From positions 1-22,625 of the forward strand of contig WFQA01000046.1 of the NCBI GenBank assembly GCA_015487255.1: DNA of 22,625 nucleotides, written 5' to 3'. The notes beneath the pieces were generated by a model. That model ran no database searches and was not told the DNA's origin. It worked only from the letters and a program-made list of their open reading frames with translations. The DNA comes from Paracoccaceae bacterium (lineage in GTDB: Bacteria > Pseudomonadota > Alphaproteobacteria > Rhodobacterales > Rhodobacteraceae). This document shows positions 1-7,592 of the stretch, piece after piece (position 1 is the stretch's first letter; the number at the start of each line of letters is the position of its first letter). The position numbers and the translations under genes were made by a program.

Positions 1-337
1 GAGAGTGACTACGGAAAAGACCTGTTCAGCCGTGACGATTATCTTTTGGCGATGCGTGACAATGAACATGTTGAACTGCACGAAGTATCAGGATTTGCCA
101 GTGATGATCTGGTTGAGGCCTTTTGTGAGGCCGACGCCATTGCCAAGGGAAGCCATCTCGAACAAAGAGGAAATTGCGCGCCGCTTGAAACGCACCAAGG
201 GCCAAAGCGTTCCGTTCTGGATTCTTTTCGCCCCGGCATCGGTGATTGTCCGTGACCGGGAAAGTGGTCGCTATGCATGTGAGCAACGGCAATGGAGCAT
301 GGAGCTGTACCAGACTTCTTTTCGATCGATCCAGTAG
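1..337 (+). pseudogene. Frameshifted 3' fragment of an unrecognised gene
   Basis: The gene enters from the left edge. Frame 1 reads a protein-like stretch (DLFSRDDYLLAMRDNEHV, then ASDDLVEAFCEADAIAK) up to about base 146, then turns into implausible sequence and stops at 253-255. Frame 2 carries a protein-like continuation (ISNKEEIARRLKR, then SVPFWILFAPASVIVRD) that stops at 335-337. Removing one G from the GGG at 147-149 joins the two into one continuous protein (...ADAIAKEAISNKEEIARRL...). This is therefore either a real one-base frameshift or a base-calling error in a short G run. I do not recognise the family. It lies at the far end of a stretch of gene remnants. Confidence 0.5.
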
Positions 338-450
338 TTCCAAGATGATGCCATCGCATGGCTTCAATCAATCTAGCGGCTTCACCTAATCGATCCCGTT
401 TCTGCGTAGATGCCCGTACCATCCAAAGGCCTTCATGGGCGAATGATGTG

Positions 451-501
451 TCGGGGCCGAAAGGCCCTGAATGGTTCGGGGCCTCCTTGAAATACAGGAG
501 G
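451..501 (+). promoter_or_regulatory. Candidate translational switch in the leader of the 59-aa gene
   Basis: Three pairings compete here. GGGCC (454-458) pairs with GGCCC (463-467) across a GAAA tetraloop. The same GGCCC can instead pair with a second GGGCC (479-483). CCTCCT (482-487) is a perfect complement of the Shine-Dalgarno AGGAGG (496-501), with an 8-nt loop, so the ribosome site of the downstream gene can be hidden. Because 479-483 overlaps 482-487, forming the second pair would loosen the SD-sequestering hairpin. The pairings are visible in the sequence; regulation is inferred. Confidence 0.4.
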
Positions 502-506
502 AAACG

Positions 507-686
507 ATGAAACTTGTCTCACGATTTGAAGCGGCAACGCGCAGCACCGCAGAACTTTACGGTCTGCGCAAAAAGGCTTTCATAGCCTTTGCATCTGCCG
601 CGCGCGGCTCGCAAGAACAGCGCGACGCCCTTACCTCAATGCGCAACATTGAGCGTGAACTGGCCAAGCGCCGGTTCACCCCTTAA
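507..686 (+). CDS. Small conserved-looking protein, 59 aa
   Basis: Start ATG 507 is chosen because a perfect AGGAGG lies at 496-501, five bases upstream; an upstream in-frame GTG-type start at 471 has no comparable site. The product is a basic, helical small protein beginning MKLVSRFEAATRSTAEL and ending ERELAKRRFTP, with no signal peptide or membrane segment. It resembles the many short, multi-copy hypothetical proteins of Rhodobacteraceae, but I cannot assign a function. A hairpin terminator follows seven bases after the stop, so it is probably a single-gene transcript. The leader may control translation by base pairing with the ribosome site. Confidence 0.65.
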   Translation: MKLVSRFEAATRSTAELYGLRKKAFIAFASAARGSQEQRDALTSMRNIERELAKRRFTP

Positions 687-692
687 CGCAAA

Positions 693-716
693 CGCGGTGG
701 CCGTTAGGCCGCCGCG
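693..716 (+). terminator. Hairpin terminator after the 59-aa gene
   Basis: CGCGGTGGCC (693-702), loop GTTA and GGCCGCCGCG (707-716) form a 10-bp stem with one G-T wobble, starting just after the stop codon at 686. The following TATCTCTTATCC is pyrimidine-rich but not a clean T run, so efficiency is uncertain. Confidence 0.55.
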
Positions 717-756
717 TATCTCTTATCCAGGCCTTACACCACATCAAATCACGCAT

Positions 757-785
757 TCGACAAATCGGATATTATCGGGTATAAT
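757..785 (+). promoter_or_regulatory. Promoter of the fic gene
   Basis: TCGACA (757-762) and a consensus TATAAT (780-785) are separated by 17 bp, placing the start of transcription near 792 and leaving a leader of about 27 nt before the ATG at 819. Confidence 0.6.
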
Positions 786-792
786 CGGATAT
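763..792 (+). repeat. Three head-to-tail 10-bp repeats over the fic promoter
   Basis: AATCGGATAT (763-772), TATCGGGTAT (773-782) and AATCGGATAT (783-792) follow one another with no gap. They fill the promoter spacer, cover the -10 box and reach the likely transcription start. One helical turn per unit would put bound proteins on the same face of the DNA. This arrangement suits a repressor, possibly the Fic protein itself, which has a C-terminal winged helix. Confidence 0.6.
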
Positions 793-818
793 GGAATTGA
801 ATATAGAAGACCAAGCCG

Positions 819-1880
819 ATGCATGACCCTGATATCATATTGACCCAAGACCTTGTCAAACTCATAGCCGAGATTGATGAATTCAAGGGGCGTTGGGAGG
901 CACTGAAAAACCTTTCGCCGGATCGCCTAAATGCGCTGCGCAAGGTGGCGACGGTTGAAAGCGTTGGCTCGTCAACGCGGATCGAGGGTGCCAGGCTGAG
1001 CGATGCGCAGGTGGAAACCCTGCTTTCCAACATCGAGATGCGCAAGTTCAGCACACGCGACGAACAGGAAGTCGCGGGCTATGCCGAGGCGATGGATTTG
1101 ATCTTTCAGGCTTACGGCGACATGCCCTTAACCGAAAACCATATCCGCCAATTGCACAAGGTATTGCTGCGTCACAGCACCAAGGATGAACGCCACCGGG
1201 GCGAGTATAAAAAGCTCGACAATCATGTGGTGGCCATTGATGCAGATGGCAGCGAGATCGGAGTGATTTTCGAAACTGCCACGCCGTTTGAAACCCCGCG
1301 CCAGATGGAAGAGGTGGTGCAGTGGGCACGTAAAGCGATTGACGAGAAATCGATGCATCCGCTGCTGATCGTGGCGGTGTTTGTTGTGCAGTTTCTGGCA
1401 ATCCATCCGTTTCAGGATGGCAATGGCAGGCTCTCGCGGGTGCTGACCACGCTGATGCTGCTGCGGGCGGGCTATGCCTATGTGCCTTATGCGTCGCTGG
1501 AAAGCGTGATCGAGGAAAACAAGGATATCTACTACAAAAGCCTGCGCCGTACCCAGACTACGCTAAAAGGTAATGATCCAGACTGGTCGCCTTGGGTCGG
1601 GTTTTTTCTGCGCTGCCTAAAAAAGCAAAAAGACAATCTGGTAATTCGGTTGGATCGCGAAAGGGGACAAATTGACAATACTGATCTGCCCGAAATCTCG
1701 GTGCAGATTTTACGCCTGTTTGATACTCATGACCGCCTGAACCTGTCAAAAATTACTGAACTGACCGGCGGCAACAAAAACACCATCAAAGTCCGCCTGC
1801 GCGAACTGGTCAACGCGGGACTGATCACAAGGCACGGTAAGGCGCGGGCAACCTGGTATGTGAAGTCCCGGCAGGATTAA
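819..1880 (+). CDS. Fic/DOC-family AMP-transferase (class II, with C-terminal winged helix)
   Basis: Fic enzymes usually transfer AMP from ATP to hydroxyl groups of target proteins. The 353-aa product carries the complete signature HPFQDGNGRLSR at residues 196-207, with catalytic H196, the phosphate-binding D200-G-N-G loop and R207. An N-terminal inhibitory motif SxxxEG (S52, E56, G57) makes it a class II enzyme, self-inhibited by its own helix, so no separate antitoxin gene is needed. Residues about 290-350 look like a winged helix (ISVQILRLF, LNLSKITELTGG, RLRELVNAGLI), as in Fic proteins that bind DNA. No clear Shine-Dalgarno is seen before ATG 819. Its last 56 bases overlap, in convergent orientation, a truncated gene on the minus strand. 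Solitary Fic genes are typical island cargo. Confidence 0.9.
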   Translation: MHDPDIILTQDLVKLIAEIDEFKGRWEALKNLSPDRLNALRKVATVESVGSSTRIEGARLSDAQVETLLSNIEMRKFSTRDEQEVAGYAEAMDLIFQAYGDMPLTENHIRQLHKVLLRHSTKDERHRGEYKKLDNHVVAIDADGSEIGVIFETATPFETPRQMEEVVQWARKAIDEKSMHPLLIVAVFVVQFLAIHPFQDGNGRLSRVLTTLMLLRAGYAYVPYASLESVIEENKDIYYKSLRRTQTTLKGNDPDWSPWVGFFLRCLKKQKDNLVIRLDRERGQIDNTDLPEISVQILRLFDTHDRLNLSKITELTGGNKNTIKVRLRELVNAGLITRHGKARATWYVKSRQD

Positions 1881-2445
1881 GGCGCAAAGCTTCCAGCTTG
1901 GGCGTGATCGCATAACTTGAAAGGCTAAGACTTTCGACGGGCCGCAACTGCTGCTTGAACTGGTTCAAGCCGGAAGTTTCTGACCCACCAATGCATACGC
2001 GGTCGACGCCTTTGGCCTCCAACACTTGGCACATGTCAAGCATGACAAATCTAGACAATCCACATACTTGGTGAATGCCAATATGAGCATGAGCGTTCGC
2101 CATGCCACTAGCAGGATCAGTCTCTTCCCAAATTGAAAAACCGGCAGGTTTACCATCATACCAGATCAAGCGACCACGCATTGGCAGAACATCAAAAAGC
2201 TCAAGAAGGCTTTCGTATGGAGAGATCTTGTCTTCGTCATTCATTGCCCAGCGCTGCAGAACTTCGGATATGGCGTCACGCTGTTGAACCGGGTCAAAAT
2301 CTGTTGCCTGTATTTTGTTTAGGTCCAGCCTATTCAGTGCAGTTCGGAACTGTTGAAATTTATTTCCGGAATGTTGACTGACGATATTTGTTTCAAGTGT
2401 GCATACTGGATAGGCCCAGCCGTATCGTCCTTTCGCGTGGAACAC
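1825..2445 (-). pseudogene. Truncated DUF2156 / phosphatidylglycerol-lysyltransferase C-terminal-like (GNAT-fold) gene
   Basis: About 200 codons are open, but a TGA lies at 2452-2454 just upstream and the only early start is a GTG at 2445. The product has the C-terminal half of DUF2156-type proteins: GRLIWYDGKPAGFSIWEE in the middle, and VCIGGSETSGLNQFKQ followed by LRPVESLSLSSYAI near the end. In the family these belong to a GNAT-like domain of roughly 300 aa, so the N-terminal part is missing. The last ~18 codons run antisense into the 3' end of fic and look unlike family sequence, suggesting that the native end was also lost. I infer a remnant cut at both sides by rearrangement. Confidence 0.6.
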
Positions 2446-2524
2446 GATCCATCAGGCCTGACGAGGGGGAAGACCTCGCTTCAAGGTTAGCCAGCGAAGG
2501 TCTCAGAAGACTACCGGAAACGAC

Positions 2525-3040
2525 ATGGCTCAGAGCAGGGGTAAATCTGTGTCAAGCGCCAAGATTGAAGAGGGCTTTGTCAAAATCCTAAAAGGACTGC
2601 AGCCCGCAACCGGGCTGTTTGAACTGGCGAAGGCAATGTTGCGCGACGCATGGAACATGCGTCTTGCTTTGGCGCTGAATGAAATGGAAGCGCTCAAGAA
2701 ACAGGTCGAAGACGTCAATAGCCAACTTGAAAACATGCTGGATCGGATTGTTGAGGCGAACAGCGCCTCGGTGGTCAATGCATATGAATCACGTATTGAG
2801 AAGCTTGAGCGTGAAAAATTGGTTCTTATTGAAAGAATTGCGAAATCCGTTCCGCCGCAGGGACGGCTGGAGGAATGTATTGAACTCTCTCTGAAATTCC
2901 TTTCAAGCCCTTGGAATATTTGGAAAAATGGCGACTTCGCAATGCGTCAAACTGTGCTTAGATTGGCGTTTTCCGAGCCGCTGAAATGCAGTATGAAAGG
3001 GGTGTATGGAACTCCTAATTTATCCTTTCCATTCAAGTAG
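2525..3040 (+). pseudogene. C-terminal remnant of a large serine recombinase
   Basis: The 171-aa reading frame matches the end of resolvase-type recombinases with recombinase and zinc-ribbon domains. It starts at the residues that normally follow the zinc ribbon (RGKSVSSAKIEEGF), continues with LFELAKAMLRDAWNMR and a long coiled coil (residues about 50-110, ALKKQVEDVNSQLENML and SRIEKLEREKLVLIERI), and finishes with the usual TVLRLAFSEPL and TPNLSFPFK. The catalytic resolvase domain, recombinase domain and zinc-ribbon cysteines are absent; a TGA closes the frame at 2459-2461. It cannot recombine DNA by itself. It lies 31 bp from the 3' end of tRNA-Arg, consistent with the end of an old integrated element. 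Confidence 0.8.
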
Positions 3041-3071
3041 TTAAAGGAAATTTTGGAGCCAAAAAGCGAGA

Positions 3072-3148
3072 TGGTGCACCCGGCACGATTCGAACGTGCG
3101 ACCCCCTGATTCGTAGTCAGGTACTCTATCCAGCTGAGCTACGGGTGC
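3072..3148 (-). tRNA. tRNA-Arg (anticodon ACG)
   Basis: Read on the minus strand the 77 nt fold as a full cloverleaf: acceptor GCACCCG with CGGGTGC, D-stem GCTC with GAGT, anticodon stem CCTGA with TCAGG around loop CTACGAA, T-stem GCACG with CGTGC, and an encoded CCA at 3072-3074. The anticodon is ACG, which would be edited to ICG and read CGU/CGC/CGA. The 3' end faces the recombinase remnant, the side on which tRNA-directed islands sit. Confidence 0.95.
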
Positions 3149-3159
3149 TTCCGGTGCTG

Positions 3160-3188
3160 TATCTACCCATGCCACGCTCCAAGCGCAA
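3160..3188 (-). promoter_or_regulatory. Promoter of tRNA-Arg
   Basis: On the minus strand TTGCGC (3183-3188) and TAGATA (3160-3165) are 17 bp apart and end 11 bp before the mature 5' end of the tRNA. Confidence 0.45.
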
Positions 3189-3204
3189 GGGGGGAAGCGC
3201 AGAA

Positions 3205-4596
3205 TTATGGTTCATTCTTCTGCGGTAAATATATTCGAAAACAAGTGCCGTCGGATGAGGTTTCGGCCAGTTCGAGGCTGCCGCCATGGCCGCGCAGCAA
3301 TTCAGCGGCAATCGCCAGCCCCAGCCCGGTGCCGCCTTTGCGCACCCCGCCCTGAAATGGCTGGAAAAGCTTGGCCTTGGCCGCTTCGGGCAGGCCCGGG
3401 CCGGTATCACACACATAGATCTGCACACCGCTCGGAGTATGATTGGCGCGCACGCATATCTCACCACCCGCCTGCACCGCCGCCATGGCTTGGCGGGCAT
3501 TGCGCATCAGGTTCATCAACACCCTAAACATCTGCTCGCGATCCGCCACCAACTCAAAACCATCTTCAAATTCACAGCGAATCCGCACCGGCTGCTCTTC
3601 AAGGTGCAGGTTTTCACTGTCGATAATCTCGTCCACCAGCTCCGCCAGCGTAAAGCGCTCGGGCCTTGGCGGGCTTTCTTCGGCCTTGCCATAGGTCAGG
3701 GTGTGCTCGCACAGGTTGATCGCCCGGTCAACCGAGCTAACTAGCTTGGGCGCAATCCGGGCCACAACCGGGTCTTTGCTCATTTCTATCCGGTCCGTCA
3801 ACAACTGGGTTGTGGTCAGGATATTGCGCAGATCATGGCTGATTTTCGCCACCGCCTCGCCCAGTTGCGCCAGCCGTTTCTTTTGTTTGAGGTTGGCGGT
3901 GAGCTGGGTTTGCAGATCCAGCAATGTGTCTTCGGCGGCGCGCAGCTCCACCACCGTGCTCTGGGGCTTGATCACCCTTGTCTGGTCTTCAGGGTCTTGC
4001 TGGTAATCCATCATGTTATGCACAAGGTTGCGCACCGGGCGCACCATCAGCATCCGCACAGCCACAAACAGCATGATCGAGCTGAAGATCGAAATAGCCA
4101 GCGAGATAAAGAAAATGTTGCGGCCATATTCCAGCATCGCATAGCGCAGCGGCATGATATCGAGCGCGGTTTCAATCTCGATCCCCGCGCCCTTCACCGG
4201 CCGCCCGATCACCCGGATCACCCTGTCCTCATTGATAAACAGGGTGCCCATCGCATCCCTTATCAGCTCAAAAACCCCGGCATCGCGCAGATCGTAGGTG
4301 GCGCTGACCTCCTGCATCATCGGTGATGCCAAAATAAGCTCGCGCATCTCGTTGCGGCGCAGCACAATGTTGAGCACCTCGGCATTGGCCAGCAGCTCAT
4401 CCGCCAGCTCCGGGGCGACCATATCGTCCGGGGTGGCCAGCAGTGCCAGCGAAGCCAGTTGCGCCAGCTCAAGGCGCTGCTGCAAATAATCCAGTCGGAA
4501 CCGCGCCACCGAGGGCACAAAGATAAACACCTCGGCCAGCATCACAAATATGATGGTCAGCAGCAAAAACCGGCCTGATAGGGTTTTGAAGATCAT
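3205..4596 (-). CDS. Membrane sensor histidine kinase without adjacent response regulator
   Basis: The 463-aa protein has a membrane segment near residues 8-28, a periplasmic sensor stretch to about 158, a second membrane segment at about 160-180, a HAMP-like linker and the kinase core. The H-box is KISHDLRNIL (phosphoacceptor H254), the N-box NLMRNARQAM (N366), then DTGPGLP (397-403) and the lid GGTGLGLAI (421-429), so all catalytic elements are present. No response regulator lies beside it; the gene follows the oxidoreductase by 55 bp on the same strand and may share its transcript. That would fit sensing of membrane or redox state, but the signal cannot be deduced. Confidence 0.88.
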   Translation of the reverse strand: MIFKTLSGRFLLLTIIFVMLAEVFIFVPSVARFRLDYLQQRLELAQLASLALLATPDDMVAPELADELLANAEVLNIVLRRNEMRELILASPMMQEVSATYDLRDAGVFELIRDAMGTLFINEDRVIRVIGRPVKGAGIEIETALDIMPLRYAMLEYGRNIFFISLAISIFSSIMLFVAVRMLMVRPVRNLVHNMMDYQQDPEDQTRVIKPQSTVVELRAAEDTLLDLQTQLTANLKQKKRLAQLGEAVAKISHDLRNILTTTQLLTDRIEMSKDPVVARIAPKLVSSVDRAINLCEHTLTYGKAEESPPRPERFTLAELVDEIIDSENLHLEEQPVRIRCEFEDGFELVADREQMFRVLMNLMRNARQAMAAVQAGGEICVRANHTPSGVQIYVCDTGPGLPEAAKAKLFQPFQGGVRKGGTGLGLAIAAELLRGHGGSLELAETSSDGTCFRIYLPQKNEP

Positions 4597-4651
4597 GCAC
4601 TGTCCCCTGCGCTTTGCGGCTAAACTAATGCTTCACGCCCGGTGATACAAG

Positions 4652-6064
4652 CTATGCAAACCGCTGCACAAAACGCACAATCTTTTTCACCCGCGCGCTC
4701 TGGAACAGGCGCGGCGTATAATAGGCCCCCGCCACCCGCTTGTTGATCTCGCCCATGGTCGGATAGGGCGAAACCATCGCCGCCACCGCCCCGATTTTCA
4801 GCCGGTTGGCGATCATCAATGCCCAGAGCTGGATCAGCTCCCCGGCCTGCGCCCCCACGATGGAGGCCCCCACAACCCGCCCCTTCACCACCATCACTTT
4901 GATCAGGCCGGTGGTGGCCAGCTCCGCCCGGGCGCGGTCATTATCAGCAAAATCAAAGCGCAGCACCTCCAGCCGGGCACCGTGGGCCGCTTTGGCCTCA
5001 GCCTCGCTCAGCCCCACTTGTGCGATTTCGGGGTCGGTATAGGTGGCCCACGGAATATGCATATTGCTTGATTTCGCCGGCAGACCAAACAGCGCCGAGC
5101 GGATAACCACCCCGGCCTGATACCCCGCCATATGGGTAAATTGCAGCCCCCCTGTCACATCACCAATTGCATAGACCCGCCGGTTGGAGGTTTTCAAATT
5201 TGGTTTCACATCAATGCCGGTGCGGCTATATTCCACACCCGCCTTTTCCAGATCAAGCGAGGCGATATTGGGCTGGCGCCCCACCGCCACCAGCAGGTGG
5301 CTGCCGGTATAGCTGGCCCCACCCCTGGTTTGCACGGTCACACCGCCCTTGGCCGAAACCTGCGCCGCCATCGCGCCTTCCACGACCTCCACCCCTTCAC
5401 CGCGTATCCGCTCCAGCGCAATCGCCGCCAGCTCCGGGTCATCCTTGCCCAGCGCCTTGGCACCCTCCAGCACCGTCACCCTGCTGCCCAGCCGCCGGTG
5501 GGCCTGCGCCATTTCCATGCCGATTGGCCCGCCACCGATGATGATCAGATGTTCGGGCAATTCCTGTAACTCAAAAATATCTTCATTGGTATAATGGCGC
5601 AGCTCGCCCAGCCCCGGAATCGGTGGTACAAAAGGCGAAGAGCCGGTGGCGATCACAAAGCGCCGCGCCCGGATCACCTGATCCCCGGCCTGCACCTCGC
5701 GCGCAGATATGAACCGGCCATATTCAGAGATCACCTTCACCCCCAGCCCTTCAAAACGCGCCACCGAATCATGCGGCGCAATCCCGGCAACCACCGCCTG
5801 CACATGGGCCTTGGCGGCGGCGTAATCCACCTGTGGCACCACGGGAGTAATGCCAAAAGCCGCGCCGGTGGTCATGGCATGGGCGTGCCTGCCCGCCGCC
5901 AGCAGCGCCTTGGAGGGCACGCAGCCATGGTTCAGGCAATCGCCACCCATCATGCCACCCTCGAGCAGCACCACCGAGGCCCCCATCTGCACCGCACCAG
6001 CCGCCACGGAAAGCCCGCCAGAGCCCGCGCCGATCACGCAAAGGTCAACCTTGAGCGGCTTCAT
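4652..6064 (-). CDS. MerA-like FAD-dependent pyridine nucleotide-disulfide oxidoreductase
   Basis: A 470-aa class I flavoprotein. It has an N-terminal FAD-binding GAGSGG (12-17), the redox-active pair in GGDCLNHGCVPSK (C43 and C48), the NAD(P)-binding GGGPIGMEMA, a second FAD motif YAIGDVTGG, and a C-terminal dimerisation domain. The C-terminal catalytic motif, HPTxxE in lipoamide dehydrogenase, reads YPTMGE here, so the base histidine is a tyrosine as in mercuric reductase. MerA's N-terminal HMA domain and C-terminal cysteine pair are missing, so mercury reduction is not supported. It shares an ATGA overlap with the upstream TVP38/TMEM64 gene; the two are fused into one protein in other bacteria. 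The substrate is unknown, perhaps a membrane-linked disulfide or quinone. Confidence 0.85.
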   Translation of the reverse strand: MKPLKVDLCVIGAGSGGLSVAAGAVQMGASVVLLEGGMMGGDCLNHGCVPSKALLAAGRHAHAMTTGAAFGITPVVPQVDYAAAKAHVQAVVAGIAPHDSVARFEGLGVKVISEYGRFISAREVQAGDQVIRARRFVIATGSSPFVPPIPGLGELRHYTNEDIFELQELPEHLIIIGGGPIGMEMAQAHRRLGSRVTVLEGAKALGKDDPELAAIALERIRGEGVEVVEGAMAAQVSAKGGVTVQTRGGASYTGSHLLVAVGRQPNIASLDLEKAGVEYSRTGIDVKPNLKTSNRRVYAIGDVTGGLQFTHMAGYQAGVVIRSALFGLPAKSSNMHIPWATYTDPEIAQVGLSEAEAKAAHGARLEVLRFDFADNDRARAELATTGLIKVMVVKGRVVGASIVGAQAGELIQLWALMIANRLKIGAVAAMVSPYPTMGEINKRVAGAYYTPRLFQSARVKKIVRFVQRFA

Positions 6065-6810
6065 GCCTCCACCTCGGCCCGGCGGAAAAGCTTAAGGATC
6101 ATCGGCAGGGAGGAAAGCGCGGCCAGCGCCAGCATCGGCCCCAATATCTGCCACTCAAATATGATTCCCAGATCGGGGGTGCCACCACGGGCAAAGACCT
6201 CGCCCAGCCCCGAGCCGACCCAGGCAAATACCGCCGTGCCCGGCATGATGCCAAAAAACGTGGTGAAAACATAATGCCGCAGGCTGACCCCAAGAAAGGC
6301 CGGGGCCAGATTGGCAAACCAAAAAGGCACCGCCGGCACCAGGCGCATCAAAAATAGATAGGACACCTCGTTTTGCTTCAGCCCGGCCTGCATTTTTGCC
6401 AGCCGCCCCTCGCCATTGCCCTCAAGCCGGGCCTGCAAGGCATTGCCAAGCCCGGTTTTGGCGGCCAGAAAGATCGCGGTGGCGCCAATGGTGGCACCAA
6501 TCACGGTCAGCAATGTGGCAAAGATCATGCCAAACAAAAACCCGGCCCCGAGGGTCAAAAACACCCCGCCGGGGATCGAAAACCCAACAACCGCTATATA
6601 GATGCCTACATAGGTCAGGGCCGCAATCAGCAGGTTGGCATTGCGCCATTCAATCAGCGCCTCGCGGTTTTCCGACAGGGCTTCAAAGCTCAGGTAATCG
6701 CCGAACTGCCAGTAAGTGATGATGGCCGCGATGATGATCGCGATCAGCGGCAGGTTTCTTTTCAGCGGCGATTTTGCGGCAGGTTGCATAATATTTATCC
6801 ATAATTCCAT
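6061..6810 (-). CDS. TVP38/TMEM64 (DedA-superfamily) membrane protein
   Basis: A 249-aa polytopic membrane protein. The family signature is visible: FSIPGGVFLTLGAGFLFG, then TLLTVIGATIGATAIFL, the amphipathic re-entrant part with MRLVPAVPFW, and the conserved FGIMPGTAVFAWVG. Related proteins move lipids or maintain membrane composition. Start ATG 6810 is preferred because AAGGGG lies seven bases upstream; in-frame starts at 6861 and 6834 exist but are less well supported. The stop overlaps the start of the oxidoreductase (ATGA), so the two are translationally coupled. The recurrent pairing, including natural fusions, suggests that the flavoprotein acts on or with this membrane protein. Confidence 0.85.
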   Translation of the reverse strand: MELWINIMQPAAKSPLKRNLPLIAIIIAAIITYWQFGDYLSFEALSENREALIEWRNANLLIAALTYVGIYIAVVGFSIPGGVFLTLGAGFLFGMIFATLLTVIGATIGATAIFLAAKTGLGNALQARLEGNGEGRLAKMQAGLKQNEVSYLFLMRLVPAVPFWFANLAPAFLGVSLRHYVFTTFFGIMPGTAVFAWVGSGLGEVFARGGTPDLGIIFEWQILGPMLALAALSSLPMILKLFRRAEVEA

Positions 6811-6943
6811 TGCACTGCCCCTTATCTGCGCCATAAATGCGCCGGTTCCTAGGGGCTTCACGCGGCCTTGAACGCCTGTGTGGGAATGTTTCAGTTTGCC
6901 CCGGTTTTTTCAAAGAAATATTTCACTTTCTTGCCGCGCTTAA

Positions 6944-6972
6944 TTGACTTCCCCGATTTTCGCGCCTATTAA
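6944..6972 (+). promoter_or_regulatory. Promoter of rpmH-rnpA-yidD
   Basis: TTGACT (6944-6949) and TATTAA (6967-6972) are separated by 17 bp, 62 bp before the rpmH start. It is the best sigma-70-like match in this gap, as expected for a ribosomal protein gene. Confidence 0.6.
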
Positions 6973-7033
6973 GCCAATTCTGAATTCAAGGCGCGGGTAA
7001 ATCGCTCGATTCGCCCCCCGCAGGAGATTTGAA

Positions 7034-7168
7034 ATGAAACGCACCTTCCAGCCGAGCAACCTTGTTCGCAAACGCCGCCACGGTTTCCGTTCGCGCATGG
7101 CCACCAAAAACGGCCGCAAGATCCTGAACCGTCGCCGCAATCAGGGCCGGAAATCGCTGTCGGCATAG
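7034..7168 (+). CDS. rpmH: Ribosomal protein bL34
   Basis: This 44-aa, highly basic protein has the invariant L34 sequence: MKRTFQPSNLVRKRRHGF, then MATKNGRKILNRRR and KSLSA at the end. It is a structural protein of the 50S subunit. An AGGAG at 7022-7026 precedes ATG 7034. rnpA follows 16 bp after the stop, the almost universal bacterial order, so both are made from the strong promoter at 6944-6972. Confidence 0.97.
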   Translation: MKRTFQPSNLVRKRRHGFRSRMATKNGRKILNRRRNQGRKSLSA

Positions 7169-7184
7169 ACCAAGGCCAGCAATC

Positions 7185-7592
7185 ATGACACCGCCGAAAA
7201 CGCCCTTGAAACCCGAAAACGGGGAGCGGGGCGCGCTTCCGGCGGTTTCTTTATGCGTGATCAAAAAGCGGGAAGACTTTCTGAAAACCGCCCGTGCACA
7301 GCGCATTGCCATGCCCGGTTTTATCCTGCAGGCCCGCAAACGCGAAAAGGGTGGGGGGATACGCATCGGCTATACCTGCTCAAAAAAAGTCGGCAATGCC
7401 GTGGCCCGCAATCGCGCCAAGCGCCGCCTGCGCGAGATCGCCCGGCAGGTGCTGCCCGCGCATGGGCAAAACGGGTTTGATTATGTGTTGATTGGTCGCC
7501 GCCTTGAAACCGCCACCCGCCCCTATCACATACTGTTGGCAGACCTGAAAAAAGCCCTGAACAAAATTCACATGCCAAAGCAAAAAAAATGA
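7185..7592 (+). CDS. rnpA: Ribonuclease P protein component
   Basis: The 135-aa basic protein binds RNase P RNA and helps it remove tRNA 5' leaders. The family signature RNRAKRRLRE is at residues 75-84, with RIGYTCSKKVGNAVA before it and FDYVLIGR after it. The first ~25 residues (Pro/Glu-rich) are an extension often present in Rhodobacterales; the conserved part begins near VIKKREDFL. The last bases overlap the start of yidD (ATGA), giving translational coupling. Confidence 0.95.
   Translation: MTPPKTPLKPENGERGALPAVSLCVIKKREDFLKTARAQRIAMPGFILQARKREKGGGIRIGYTCSKKVGNAVARNRAKRRLREIARQVLPAHGQNGFDYVLIGRRLETATRPYHILLADLKKALNKIHMPKQKK

Noticed and set aside
39..422. 127-codon minus-strand open frame at the left edge
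   Set aside because: Overlaps the better plus-strand fragment, and its second half is low-quality Ser/Arg-rich sequence; no domain seen.
2388..2591. 67-codon plus-strand frame before the recombinase remnant
   Set aside because: No ribosome site or motif; it overlaps the recombinase frame in another phase and the DUF2156-like remnant antisense.
3072..3148. tRNA-directed attachment repeat within the window
   Set aside because: I looked for a second copy of the tRNA 3' end in 1-3071 and found none; the other junction must be outside or lost.
4652..6064. Mercuric reductase (merA) or lipoamide dehydrogenase (lpd)
   Set aside because: No N-terminal metal domain and no C-terminal Cys pair for MerA; no HPT catalytic His and no 2-oxoacid dehydrogenase genes nearby for Lpd.
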